DNA from: an uncultured Rhodocyclaceae bacterium
GTDB lineage: Bacteria; Pseudomonadota; Gammaproteobacteria; Burkholderiales; Rhodocyclaceae
Assembly: GCA_907163225.1 (NCBI GenBank)
Contig: OU015322.1
Location: forward strand, 310,001-374,000
Direction: 5' to 3'
Length of the DNA stretch: 64,000 nt
This document shows, piece after piece, positions 1-8,089 of the stretch (positions within the stretch are counted from its first letter, which is position 1; each line of letters opens with the position of its first letter). The notes under the pieces are model-generated. The model was given only the letters and a program-made list of their open reading frames with translations. It made no database searches and was not told the DNA's origin. Position numbers and translations under genes: made by a program.

Positions 1-1765
1 GAGAGAGAAATGGTTCGATCGAAACGCCGTTGATCTTGGCATCAGGCCGGCGCTTCTGTACGGTGTCGATGATGTCGTGATAGGCGTTGCGAACAGCTGG
101 CGCATTGCTTATGTTGAGACGAACACCGCCGGCATCGGATTTGTGCGAGAGATCGGGTGAATCAACCTTCATGGCGATCGGGAAACCGATCTGCTCGGCC
201 AGCAGCAGCGCTTCGGTTGCTGTGCGGGCAACCATGGTCTGGGCCACCGGCACGCGGAAGGCGCGCAGGATGGCTTTCGATTCCATTTCCGACAGAACCT
301 TGCGCCGTTCGGCGAGCAGGGCCTCGATCAGCATCTTGGCGCCTTCGGCTTCCGGCCGGCCGTGTTGGCGGGTCGGTTCCGGCGTTTGCAGCAGCAGCTT
401 CTGGTTGCGGTAATACTTTGAAATGTGATGGAACAGTTCGATCGCGGTTTCCGGCATCCGGAAGGCCGGAATGCCGGCTTCTTCGAGCGCCTTGCGGGCC
501 TCGCGAACCTGTTCTTCGCCCATCCAGCAGCAGATCAGCGAACGATTGAGCTTGTCGGCCACTTCGATGATGGCCTGGGCGACGGCCAGCGGGTCAGTCA
601 TGGCCTGCGGCGAGAGCATGACTAGCGTGCTGTCGACGTTCGAATCGTGTGTGACGGCCATGATGGCGTCGCGATAGCGCTCCGGCGTGGCATCGCCGCC
701 GATGTCGATTGGGTTGCTGTGTGACCAGTTGGTAGGCAGTGCCTTGTTGAGCACGGCCATCGTTTCATTGGTCAGTTCGGCCAGCGGAATACCCATGTCG
801 CCGGCCCGGTCGGCGGCCATGGCGCCCGGCCCGCCGCCGTTGGTGATGATGGCGAGGCGGTTGCCGAGTGGGCGGAGCTTGGAGGCCAGTGCCTTGGCCG
901 CGTAGAACAGTTGGCCGACGTTCTGGACGCGAACCACACCGGCGCGACGTACGGCGGCGTCGAAGACGGTGTCGGAAACCGCAGCCATCCCGGAGTGGGT
1001 CGCTGCAGCGGCTGAGCCGGCTTCATGGCGACCGGCCTTGAGCAGGATGATCGGCTTGATGCGGGCGGCGGAACGCAGTGCACTCATGAAACGGCGCGAG
1101 TTACGGATACCCTCGACGTACATCAGGATGTAGTGTGTGCGGCTGTCATAGATCAGGTAGTCGAGGATTTCACCGAAATCGACGTCGGCGGTCATGCCGA
1201 TGGAAATGACCGAAGAAAAGCCGACCTGGTTGGCCTTGGCCCAGTCGAGTACGGCGGAGCACATGGCGCCGGACTGCGAGACGAGGGCGAGGTTGCCGGG
1301 AGCGGCGGTGATCTTGGAGAAGGTGGCATTGAGGCCGAGGTCGGGGCGGATGATACCCAGGCAGTTGGGCCCGAGGATGCGCACGTTGTAGGAACGGGCG
1401 ATTTCCATGACCTTGCGTTCGAGTGCCGCGCCGATGTGGCCAGCTTCAGAAAAGCCGGAGGCGATGACGATGGCGTTGCGGACGCCGCTGCGGCCACACT
1501 GTTCGATCAGTTGCGGCACGGTCTGCGGACGGGTGCAGATAACGGCCATTTCGACACGGGCACCAATCTCTTCAATCGATTTGTAGGACGGCTGGCCCTG
1601 AATGGTCTCGTGCTTTGGGTTGATGGCGTGCAGACGGCCCTTGTAACCCGAGCTGAGAATGTTCTTGAAGATGATGTTGCCGACCGAGTTTTCGCGGTCT
1701 GATGCACCGATGACAGCGACCGATTTCGGTTCGAAAAGCGAAGTTAAATAGTGCTGTTCCAACAT
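1..1765 (-). CDS. ADP-forming acyl-CoA synthetase / acetate-CoA ligase family protein, 3' end cut by window edge
   Basis: The minus-strand frame opens with ATG at 1765-1763, preceded by a good GAGGGG ribosome site, and runs off the window after about 588 codons without a stop. The N-terminus is a CoA-binding Rossmann domain (residues about 5-130, with VAVIGASDRENSVG). A succinyl-CoA-ligase-like region follows, with GPNCLG near 132 and the phospho-histidine motif THSG (His about 257). The start of an ATP-grasp domain lies near residue 490 onward. Family members make acyl-CoA from an acid, CoA and ATP, giving ADP, or carry an added C-terminal GNAT domain and act as Pat-type protein acetyltransferases. 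The missing end would decide between these, so only the family is called. Confidence 0.88.
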   Translation of the reverse strand, partial: MLEQHYLTSLFEPKSVAVIGASDRENSVGNIIFKNILSSGYKGRLHAINPKHETIQGQPSYKSIEEIGARVEMAVICTRPQTVPQLIEQCGRSGVRNAIVIASGFSEAGHIGAALERKVMEIARSYNVRILGPNCLGIIRPDLGLNATFSKITAAPGNLALVSQSGAMCSAVLDWAKANQVGFSSVISIGMTADVDFGEILDYLIYDSRTHYILMYVEGIRNSRRFMSALRSAARIKPIILLKAGRHEAGSAAAATHSGMAAVSDTVFDAAVRRAGVVRVQNVGQLFYAAKALASKLRPLGNRLAIITNGGGPGAMAADRAGDMGIPLAELTNETMAVLNKALPTNWSHSNPIDIGGDATPERYRDAIMAVTHDSNVDSTLVMLSPQAMTDPLAVAQAIIEVADKLNRSLICCWMGEEQVREARKALEEAGIPAFRMPETAIELFHHISKYYRNQKLLLQTPEPTRQHGRPEAEGAKMLIEALLAERRKVLSEMESKAILRAFRVPVAQTMVARTATEALLLAEQIGFPIAMKVDSPDLSHKSDAGGVRLNISNAPAVRNAYHDIIDTVQKRRPDAKINGVSIEPFLS

Positions 1766-1852
1766 GGTTAACCCCTCGTCAGGATATTTTTGTGCAATGC
1801 GGAATTCTGGCACAACCACCGGCCATTGTCATTGATGTTGTAGGGCTATTCA

Positions 1853-2257
1853 CTATGTTGCAAGCGCGCTCTCGATGAGAAATGATTGTGACAGGGCGCG
1901 ATGCACCGGGCATTTATTGGCGATTTCCAGCAGGCGCTGGCGCTGTGCATCGGTGAGCGTACCCTCCAGCACGATGGCGCGCTCGATTCGGTCGCGGGAA
2001 ACGCCATCGACATCTATCTTTTCGTGGCTGAGCGAAACGCTGACCTTGGTCAATTCCAGGCCTTTGCGTTCGGCGTACATGCGCAGCGTCATCGCGGTGC
2101 AGGCGCCCAGCCCGGCCATGACGAAGTCGAAGGGCGCCGGGCCGGCATCGTTGCCGCCCATGCTCTCCGGTTCGTCGGCGATCAATTGGTGCTGGCCGAC
2201 AGTGACGGCCTGCTGGTATCTTCCCTGCCTGTTTTCTGCAACGACAACGCCTGACAT
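1853..2257 (-). CDS. OsmC family peroxide-reducing protein
   Basis: This 134-residue protein has the OsmC/YhfA fold signature. It carries the two redox cysteines of the family, one in GACTAMT (about residue 53) and one in NKCPVHR (about residue 115), which reduce organic hydroperoxides with a dithiol. The start is supported by AAGGAG six bases upstream on the minus strand. Its start codon shares the tetranucleotide CATG (2255-2258) with the divergent methyltransferase, so each gene's leader lies inside the other. YhfA-like members without known peroxidase activity exist, so the substrate is uncertain. Confidence 0.88.
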   Translation of the reverse strand: MSGVVVAENRQGRYQQAVTVGQHQLIADEPESMGGNDAGPAPFDFVMAGLGACTAMTLRMYAERKGLELTKVSVSLSHEKIDVDGVSRDRIERAIVLEGTLTDAQRQRLLEIANKCPVHRALSQSFLIESALAT

Positions 2258-2795
2258 GAACGACTCCTTGAAAGAATTGCCTCAAATCATACCGCCATCC
2301 CCGTGGGTGAGCGCGCATTGCGGGTTGCTAAAGAAAGGTGGGCTGGTGCTTGATCTGGCCTGCGGTAGCGGGCGCCATGCCCGCCTGCTGGCCGGGATGG
2401 GTTTTGCGGTTTCTGCGGTCGACAGGAATTTTGAGGCAATTCTTGAATTGCAGGACGTGCCGGGAATCTGCGCTATGCCGCTTGATCTGGAAGGCGACGA
2501 CTGGCCGCTGGCCGGTCAGGCATTCGATGGGATCGTCGTGACCAACTACCTGTGGCGGCCGCGTTTGCCCGACGTGTTGGCCCTGCTGGCACCGGGTGGC
2601 GTGCTGATCTACGAAACGTTCATGCTCGGCAACGAGGCTTATGGCAAGCCGTCGAGCCCGGCTTTTTTGCTCAGGCCGGGCGAGTTGCGGGAAATTGCAC
2701 AAGCTGCCGGGCTGCGAGAGATTGCCTTTGAAGAAGGCTACACGGCCAGCCCGAAGCCGGCCATGCGTCAGGCGATTTGCGCCGTTCGCGACTGA
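2256..2795 (+). CDS. SAM-dependent methyltransferase, class I
   Basis: The product is 179 residues. An IPPSPWV start motif leads into the SAM-binding motif I LDLACGSGRHARLL (about residues 33-46) and an acidic residue in AVDRN. This is typical of small TehB-like methyltransferases of unknown substrate. The ATG at 2256 overlaps the divergent osmC start, and no strong Shine-Dalgarno is visible, so the start is less certain than the reading frame; the PPSPWV motif argues against a much later start. The 3' end overlaps the convergent mnmH by 28 bases. Confidence 0.8.
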   Translation: MNDSLKELPQIIPPSPWVSAHCGLLKKGGLVLDLACGSGRHARLLAGMGFAVSAVDRNFEAILELQDVPGICAMPLDLEGDDWPLAGQAFDGIVVTNYLWRPRLPDVLALLAPGGVLIYETFMLGNEAYGKPSSPAFLLRPGELREIAQAAGLREIAFEEGYTASPKPAMRQAICAVRD

Positions 2796-3829
2796 ACGAC
2801 GGCGGCGGCCAGCCGCTTGATGCCATCTTCGGACAAATCGTCCGTTGAGAAACTCCCCGGCGTCTGCCGGCCCGTGTAGTTGCGGTCCTGCGAACGCTGG
2901 TAGAGCGGGTCGTAATGTTGCTCCAGTAGTTCGTGCACCAGCGTCGGCCAATCGCTGTCGCGAATTTGTTGCTGCCAGCGATCCAGCGTTTCGCGGCTTT
3001 GCAGTGCGCGTAGCGCGTCAAGGCGGCCGCACAGAAATTCTGGACGCGTCAGGAAATAGTCGTAATCCTTGAGCAGGAAGGCGACACGGGCGTCGAGCGT
3101 GGCATCGACGGCGACAAACTCGCCGCTCCGGATGCGGGCTATCATCGCCTCGGGCACATGCAGGTTGCCGATTTTCCGGCTTTCGGCCTCGACATAAACC
3201 GGGCGGGCCGGATCGAGTGCGGCAAGGGCCTGCATCAAGTCCGTTTCAAAGCCTTTTTGCGAGGGTTGTGGCGAATCGGGCAGGATGCCGAGTACCGAGC
3301 CTTTGTGGTTCGCCAGGTTTTCCAGATCGAGCACTTGTTCGCCCAGCGCGCCGATGGCTTGCAGGATGCGCGTCTTGGCGCTGCCGGTGGCGCCGCCGAT
3401 GACGATGAAACGGTAGTGCTGCGGCAAGGCTTCGAGCTGGGCGATGACGTGGCTGCGCCAGGCCTTGTAGCCGCCATCCAGTTGCCCGGCTTGCCAGCCG
3501 ATGGCCTTGAAGATGGTGGTCATCGAACCGCTGCGATCGCCGCCGCGCCAGCAGTAGATCAGCGGCTTCCAGCTTTTCGGACGGTCGAGAAATGTGCTTT
3601 TCAGGTGCCTGGCTATATTTTCGGAAACCAGCGCGGCGCCGATTTTCTTGGCCTCGAAGGGCGACACCTGCTTGTAGAGCGTGCCGACCTGGATACGCTG
3701 CTCGTTGTCGAGCACCGGGCAATTGATGGCGCCGGGGATGTGGTCTTCGGCAAATTCGGCGGGGGTGCGGACATCGATGATCTCGTCGTACTTCGCGAGG
3801 TCGGCCACGGTGGGGCGATTGGGTTTCAT
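2768..3829 (-). CDS. mnmH: tRNA 2-selenouridine synthase
   Basis: The 353-residue protein has an N-terminal rhodanese domain (IIDVRTPAEFAEDHIPGAIN, residues about 17-36; catalytic cysteine in YCWRGG near 92) and a C-terminal P-loop domain (GGATGSAKT near 145). This is the MnmH/SelU (YbbB) architecture, close to the usual length of about 360. The enzyme replaces sulfur with selenium at the wobble 2-thiouridine of tRNAs for Lys, Glu and Gln, using selenophosphate. It implies that selenophosphate synthase is encoded elsewhere. It lies just downstream of tesA on the same strand (5-base gap). Confidence 0.95.
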   Translation of the reverse strand: MKPNRPTVADLAKYDEIIDVRTPAEFAEDHIPGAINCPVLDNEQRIQVGTLYKQVSPFEAKKIGAALVSENIARHLKSTFLDRPKSWKPLIYCWRGGDRSGSMTTIFKAIGWQAGQLDGGYKAWRSHVIAQLEALPQHYRFIVIGGATGSAKTRILQAIGALGEQVLDLENLANHKGSVLGILPDSPQPSQKGFETDLMQALAALDPARPVYVEAESRKIGNLHVPEAMIARIRSGEFVAVDATLDARVAFLLKDYDYFLTRPEFLCGRLDALRALQSRETLDRWQQQIRDSDWPTLVHELLEQHYDPLYQRSQDRNYTGRQTPGSFSTDDLSEDGIKRLAAAVVQSRTAQIA

Positions 3830-3834
3830 TCGCT

Positions 3835-4437
3835 CTATTTTAACAGCGGGGCTAGGGCTGGCCAGACGTGGTCGAGGATCAGCGGCTGGGCTTCAGCTAA
3901 CGGGTGCAGGTTGTCGGGCTGGAAGAGATCTTGCCGGGCTCCCAGCGGTTCGAGCAGGAAATCGATCAGTGGCGTTTTCTTGCTCTGGGCGATGCTTTTG
4001 AAACTGCCGAAAAAATCGCTCGCGTACGGCCCGTAGTTGGGCGGCAGGCGCATGCCGGCGAGGACGACTTTGGCCCCGGCGGCGCGCGAGGCATCGACCA
4101 TGGCGTTGAGGTTGTCGCGCATCTGGGTGAGCGGCAGGCCGCGCAGGCCGTCGTTGGCACCGAGAGCGATGACGACGACCGCGGGTTTGTGGGTGATCAG
4201 TGCTTGCCCGAGGCGCGAGCGTCCGCCGGCCGTGGTTTCGCCGGAAATAGACAGGTTGGCAACGCTATAATCAAGGCGCTTTTCGGCCAGTCGGGCGCCG
4301 AGCAGCGACGGCCAGGCCTGTTCCGGCCGGATGCCGTAGCCGGCCGACAGCGAGTCGCCCATGACCAGAATGGTTTTGGCGGCCAGGGCGGGCGTGGCGG
4401 TGAAGAGCAGTGCAAACAGGAAGAGAGCGAAGCGCAT
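3835..4437 (-). CDS. tesA: Periplasmic acyl-CoA thioesterase / lysophospholipase L1 (SGNH hydrolase)
   Basis: This 200-residue protein has a signal peptide (MRFALFLFALLFTATPALA) and the SGNH blocks in order: GDSLSAGYG with the catalytic serine, GANDG, and DNLHP with the catalytic Asp and His near the C-terminus. TesA hydrolyses acyl thioesters and lysophospholipids in the periplasm. The start is chosen because it begins the signal peptide. The head-to-head arrangement with ybbA is the classical tesA/ybbA pair, here with start codons sharing CATG at 4435-4438. Confidence 0.93.
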   Translation of the reverse strand: MRFALFLFALLFTATPALAAKTILVMGDSLSAGYGIRPEQAWPSLLGARLAEKRLDYSVANLSISGETTAGGRSRLGQALITHKPAVVVIALGANDGLRGLPLTQMRDNLNAMVDASRAAGAKVVLAGMRLPPNYGPYASDFFGSFKSIAQSKKTPLIDFLLEPLGARQDLFQPDNLHPLAEAQPLILDHVWPALAPLLK

Positions 4438-5137
4438 GGCAGGAAAACCGGTGATTGAAGTTGCAGGGCTGGGCAAGACCGTCGACAACGGCGGCGAGCC
4501 ACTGACGATTCTGCAGGATATTTCCTTTTCGGTCATGCCGGGTGAAACGGTGGCCATCGTTGGCGCTTCCGGTTCGGGAAAGTCGACGCTGCTCGGCCTG
4601 CTCGCCGGGCTGGATTCGCCGACGGCGGGCGATGTCCGTCTCGACGACGTGTCGCTCTCGGCGCTCGATGAGGACCAGCGTGCCAAGCTGCGCGGCCGTC
4701 TGCTCGGCTTCGTGTTCCAGTCCTTTCAGTTGCTGCCCTCGCTCAACGCGCTGGAAAATGTCATGCTGCCGCTGGAATTGGCTGGTTTTTCACGGTCGAC
4801 CCTAGGGCCAGCCTCTGTTTCTATGGTCGCAGCAGCCTCCGAGTGGCTGGAACGCGTTGGCCTTGGGCATCGTCTGAAACATTATCCAAAGCATTTGTCC
4901 GGCGGCGAGCAGCAGCGCGTTGCCCTGGCCCGCGCCTTTGCGCCGAATCCCCAACTGGTGCTGGCCGACGAGCCGACCGGCAACCTCGATGCGGCGACTG
5001 GCCAGCAAGTCATCGACCTGATGTTCGACCTGAACGCCAAGCAGGGAACGACCCTCCTGCTGGTTACACACGACGAAGCCATCGCCGCCCGCTGCGGGCG
5101 GGTTTTGCGCATTCAGTCCGGGCGGCTGGTCGGCTAG
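4436..5137 (+). CDS. ybbA: ABC transporter ATP-binding protein, LolD/YbbA type, carrying an in-frame repeat insertion
   Basis: The 233-residue protein has Walker A GASGSGKST, Q-loop FQSFQLLP, signature LSGGEQQRVALARAF, Walker B VLADEPTGNLD and a switch His in LVTHDE. YbbA partners an MacB/FtsX-like permease (YbbP) in lipoprotein- or lipid-related transport. No permease follows here; the next plus-strand gene is a YkgJ-type protein, so the ATPase looks orphaned. Between LELAG and EWLERVGL the helical domain contains about 18 residues (FSRSTLGPASVSMVAAAS) encoded by a long copy of the dispersed repeat (4786-4835). All catalytic motifs are intact. AGGAAGAG about 10 bases upstream supports the start. 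Confidence 0.92.
   Translation: MAGKPVIEVAGLGKTVDNGGEPLTILQDISFSVMPGETVAIVGASGSGKSTLLGLLAGLDSPTAGDVRLDDVSLSALDEDQRAKLRGRLLGFVFQSFQLLPSLNALENVMLPLELAGFSRSTLGPASVSMVAAASEWLERVGLGHRLKHYPKHLSGGEQQRVALARAFAPNPQLVLADEPTGNLDAATGQQVIDLMFDLNAKQGTTLLLVTHDEAIAARCGRVLRIQSGRLVG
4786..4835 (+). repeat. Dispersed repeat, long form, inside ybbA
   Basis: T tract, core CGGTCGACCC at 4793, then TAGGGCCAGC and a 3' arm TCTATGGTCGCAG. From the core onward it matches the copy inside smc at 38 of 43 bases by eye. It is in frame and does not break ybbA. Confidence 0.85.
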
Positions 5138-5146
5138 ACGATTTCA

Positions 5147-5203
5147 TTTTTGGCCATTTTTTCCGGTTGACCGTGGGGCCAGCCTTTTTTTCTGTGGCCG
5201 TGG
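5147..5203 (+). repeat. Dispersed repeat, long form, intergenic after ybbA
   Basis: TTTTGGCC, T tract, core CGGTTGACCG at 5164-5173, then TGGGGCCAGCC, a T-rich stretch and a diverged 3' arm TCTGTGGCCG. It lies 10 bases after the ybbA stop. Confidence 0.85.
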
Positions 5204-5408
5204 AAGGCCCGGTTAGGCAGCGGCTTTTCCGGAAAGGTGCTTCCGCAGCGCCGGGGAGATGGGGCAGGATTTCACCGTGGTTCGTTACGCTCGCGGCCAA
5301 GGGTTGGCGTTGGCCGTATACTGACGGCCGCTCCATTTCTCCCGCGTGATATCAGGTGCCCGTGACTCCTTCCTTTCATTCCGACCAATTTCTTCCGACA
5401 GGTGCTCG

Positions 5409-5936
5409 ATGAGCTCCCGCCGCAGCCTGGCAACGGAGCTTGCCGCCGCTGCCGCGGCCTATCAGACGGCGGACGTCATCCCCCACTGCACCCAGTGCGC
5501 GAAACCCTGCTGCAAACTCGACGCCCTGGTCCTTGAAATGGAATGGAAGCAGATCAAGACCTTGTGGAAGATCAGCGATTCACGCGCCGTGTTCGACAAG
5601 CGGCTTGCTGCCGGAGAAGGCCCGCAAGAAATCAGAGAAAGTGAAGGGCTCTACTTTGTCCATAGCAAGCCGTGCCCAGCCTACGACCAAGCGGGCGGCT
5701 CATGCCAAATCTACGGTCAGGCGCTCAAGCCCGTAGGGTGCTCGGATTTCCCGGTGTACGAAGACCGTGGCAGCATCATGGCCGACCTGCGCTGTGAAGC
5801 GGTGGATCTCAAAGCATTGACGGCCCGGCTTGCCCGCACACTCGGGCCGGATGTACGCATCGTCCAGTCAGCAGACCGGGAATTTCCCTTTCTCGTTACG
5901 CTGTCGGTGCGATCTTCAGGAAGCAAGCGGAAGTAG
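5409..5936 (+). CDS. YkgJ family cysteine cluster protein (putative metal-binding)
   Basis: The 175-residue protein has the YkgJ/UPF0153 cysteine pattern: CTQCAKPCC near residue 26-34, then CPAYD, a Cys in GSCQIYG, GCSDFP and a final Cys in DLRCEA. The family is thought to bind zinc or an iron-sulfur cluster; its role is unknown. The chosen ATG at 5409 follows a weak CAGGTG site. An in-frame ATG at 5346 would add 21 residues of non-conserved sequence. It stands alone, with repeat copies on either side (5147 and 6041). Confidence 0.82.
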   Translation: MSSRRSLATELAAAAAAYQTADVIPHCTQCAKPCCKLDALVLEMEWKQIKTLWKISDSRAVFDKRLAAGEGPQEIRESEGLYFVHSKPCPAYDQAGGSCQIYGQALKPVGCSDFPVYEDRGSIMADLRCEAVDLKALTARLARTLGPDVRIVQSADREFPFLVTLSVRSSGSKRK

Positions 5937-6398
5937 GGCAACCCGGGTTGTTGGAATCAGCGGCCCCGTTCTGTAGCTCCCGTGGCGAGCGCACTTTCGC
6001 CTTGGTGGTGATCGGAAAGCCGGCATTTCAGGATTCGTGCAATTTTCCGGTTGACCGTGGAAATGGCGTGCTGCCAGAGGGAGCGGGGTGAGCAGGTAAA
6101 TCAATTTGCTCCGGCCCCTTTTATTCGCCGGAGTTCCGAAGCGCGATTGACGTTTTGATGCGAACGAATTTCGGCAGTGGCGCAAGCCGTGTCGGAAAAT
6201 TTGACAATGGCCGCGTGGCACGATGTTGTGGTTCAGGCAATTCATTCGGCAAGTATTTTATTTTGAAACTGTGCCAATCCCTGGATAGGTAAAAAATGGT
6301 GCTCCGGGAAGTTTGCCGAAGCACCGACGAGCATGCCAACAGGGCTGGCTAGGTTTGGTGGCGAATTGCCAAACCCAGTCGGCCTGACAGGGAATCAT
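5937..6398. other. Intergenic region with one repeat copy and a hairpin
   Basis: No convincing gene is seen. The stretch holds a dispersed-repeat copy (6041-6060). Near 6352-6376 a GGTTTGG/CCAAACC inverted repeat lies just beyond the stop of the minus-strand PEP-CTERM gene and could end its transcript, although no T run follows. Confidence 0.5.
6041..6060 (+). repeat. Dispersed repeat, short form
   Basis: A short T tract runs into the core CGGTTGACCG (6048-6057) and TGG. Intergenic. Confidence 0.8.
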
Positions 6399-7247
6399 TC
6401 AGCTCTTTTGTTGCTTGCGTCGCGACCAACCAAGCCCGAGTAGCCCAAGCCCGAGCAAAGCCAGCGAGGCTGGCTCGGGAACCCTGATGACGACTTCGTC
6501 CGTGGTAATAACGGCTGCGAAGTTTACTGTTGTATTGAGTCCTTCCGGCGTCTCGAAGCCTAGACATGGCGCTGCAACGCCGGTTGCCGCCAGGCATGCT
6601 GCAGCCGATAGCGGGTTGAGACCCAGGAATTGTTCAAAAAAGCTGATGAAATACTCTTGGCTTGGGTCGCCGCCAAGCCCGTCTGTGTCGTAAAAGAACG
6701 AAAAATTCAGGGAGTTCGATTCGAGGACGAAAATGTCCGCGCAGCCGTTGATGTTGACGCCGCCGGACCCGACTGCAGCACCATCAGCACAGAACCCGCC
6801 CGTGCCGCCATTTGGCGTTTCGAGGAAGTTTACGCCAAAGCTCAGGGTGACCGCCGGGAGTCCCGGCAGAGCTGGTAAGAACGGCGTCAGTGTCAGGGTG
6901 GACAGGATGTTGACGCGATCCAGTGAGGGAGCTTGAATTGGCTGATTGACATGTGTGATCGAAATGTTGGCAACCGCTGGGCCATTGGTGGTCAGATTGG
7001 TTGAAATCGGGGAATTGGTAATATCCAGGCCGCTTTGGCCAGTCCCGATGTCAGTACCCCAGCGTAGCGTACGGTTCCCGTTGCTGATAGCAACGCCACC
7101 AGGGCTACCGTCGGTTGCGACGATAAACAGGGGGTCGAACGTTGAGTTGACGTTGGCCGTCCAGATGCTAACCGGGGCGGCTTGTGCCAGACCAGCGCTG
7201 AGCGCAAGTATCGCGGCGGTTGTTTGAGTGAGCTTGAAGGTTTTCAT
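6399..7247 (-). CDS. PEP-CTERM sorting domain protein, THxN type
   Basis: This 282-residue secreted protein has a signal peptide (ending SAGLAQA), a central region containing ITHVNQPI, which fits the THxN group of PEP-CTERM proteins, and a C-terminal sorting signal: VPEPASLALLGLGLLGLGWSRRK, i.e. the PEP motif, a hydrophobic helix and a basic tail. Exosortase would cleave at PEP and route the protein to the cell surface or exopolysaccharide matrix. No exosortase gene is in the window. The start codon lies inside a perfect 13-bp inverted repeat (see separate entry). Function beyond surface export is unknown. Confidence 0.9.
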   Translation of the reverse strand: MKTFKLTQTTAAILALSAGLAQAAPVSIWTANVNSTFDPLFIVATDGSPGGVAISNGNRTLRWGTDIGTGQSGLDITNSPISTNLTTNGPAVANISITHVNQPIQAPSLDRVNILSTLTLTPFLPALPGLPAVTLSFGVNFLETPNGGTGGFCADGAAVGSGGVNINGCADIFVLESNSLNFSFFYDTDGLGGDPSQEYFISFFEQFLGLNPLSAAACLAATGVAAPCLGFETPEGLNTTVNFAAVITTDEVVIRVPEPASLALLGLGLLGLGWSRRKQQKS

Positions 7248-7327
7248 TTCACACTACTTTAGGTAGTTGTCAGATCCATGGCATATCGGATGACACGCTT
7301 CGGAACTGGCAGTTGTAGTGTGAAATG
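7245..7327 (-). promoter_or_regulatory. Perfect 13-bp inverted repeat enclosing the PEP-CTERM start codon
   Basis: CATTTCACACTAC at 7245-7257 is matched by GTAGTGTGAAATG at 7315-7327. The 7247-7245 ATG is the last three bases of one arm. In the transcript the arms could pair across 57 bases and hide the start codon. No clear Shine-Dalgarno is seen before this ATG, which fits conditional translation. A DNA-bound regulator is the alternative. Confidence 0.5.
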
Positions 7328-7743
7328 CAAAAATAGAACCAATCTATACACACTGTGTTGGATTTTAATTAAAGCAATGTGTTGCCGATATATTGTGTTG
7401 CGATTAGGCTTGGTTATTTATCAGAGTGTAAAAATAATCGATACAATTTAGTTGGTGTTGGGGTTTTTGTGAGGTGATTAATTCGCCAAAAACTACTTGC
7501 TCTGGAAAGAAGCGGGGGGGCATAGTCTGGTGCAATAGCCGCGTGACTTTGAGGTCGCGGGTATTACCGGGAATGGGCATACCCAGAGCTTTGGGTGAAG
7601 CTACCGTTCAGAATGATTTCACGTGCAACGACTGGTTACCAAGGAACTACCGACTGATTGGGATCATTCTGCCAAGGCATGTATAGGCCGATAACCCATT
7701 GTTCACTCAAGAGTTCCCGAAAATCCCAACTTCAAATTTTCCC
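7328..7743. other. AT-rich intergenic DNA, no recognised gene
   Basis: The first 150 bases are markedly AT-rich and probably hold the promoter for the minus-strand PEP-CTERM gene. From about 7500 the composition rises and short open stretches occur, but none matches a protein I recognise. It may be decayed mobile DNA leading into the IS relic. Confidence 0.4.
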
Positions 7744-7763
7744 GTTTTTTAGGTTGACCGCAG
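7744..7763 (+). repeat. Dispersed repeat, short form, at the edge of the IS relic
   Basis: A T tract and core AGGTTGACCG (7751-7760) followed by CAG. The transposase-like reading frame becomes recognisable a few bases later, so the repeat marks the breakpoint. Confidence 0.7.
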
Positions 7764-8030
7764 GAAAAGTGCGATCCAAATTGCGCGGAAGTTCGGTGGG
7801 CGGCATAAGAACCTTACGGGCGAGCATTTCTGGGACCGAGGCTACTTCGTCTCCACGGTTGGGCAGGACGAGAGCGGGTTCGAGCGTATATCCGGGGTCA
7901 AGAAGAAGACGAGCGTTACGACCAGATGAAGCTCGTCATGGGGTGAGCCGTCAAGGGCGGCTCACGGATTTATGGGCGCCTTTGAGGCGCTCACCATCTC
8001 AAGCCAGCGGCTTTGCCGGTGGTGTTTGAC
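7764..8030 (+). pseudogene. IS200/IS605-type TnpA transposase remnant with right-end hairpin
   Basis: From about 7766 one frame reads KSAIQIARKFGGRHKNLT, then GEHFWDRGYFVSTVGQDES, the typical C-terminal half of a REP/IS200-family tyrosine transposase. A frameshift near 7890 moves the tail (YIRGQEEDERYDQMKL) to another frame, ending at TGA 7943-7945. The N-terminal half with the HUH motif is missing. At 8003-8023 the sequence GCCAGCGGCTTTGCCGGTGG can fold into the hairpin usually found at the right end of these elements. It is inactive by inspection. Confidence 0.75.
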
Positions 8031-8089
8031 TGAACGGCATTCCTGGGATCGCCCGGCTTTTCATTTTTTCTACAGGGAAAAAGTGTCGC

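Noticed and set aside
87-1702. Plus-strand open frames over the first 1.7 kb
   Set aside because: They are antisense to the well-supported acyl-CoA synthetase frame.
2412-2434. CTGCGGTCGAC in the methyltransferase
   Set aside because: Encodes the usual AVD of SAM motif II and lacks the full core.
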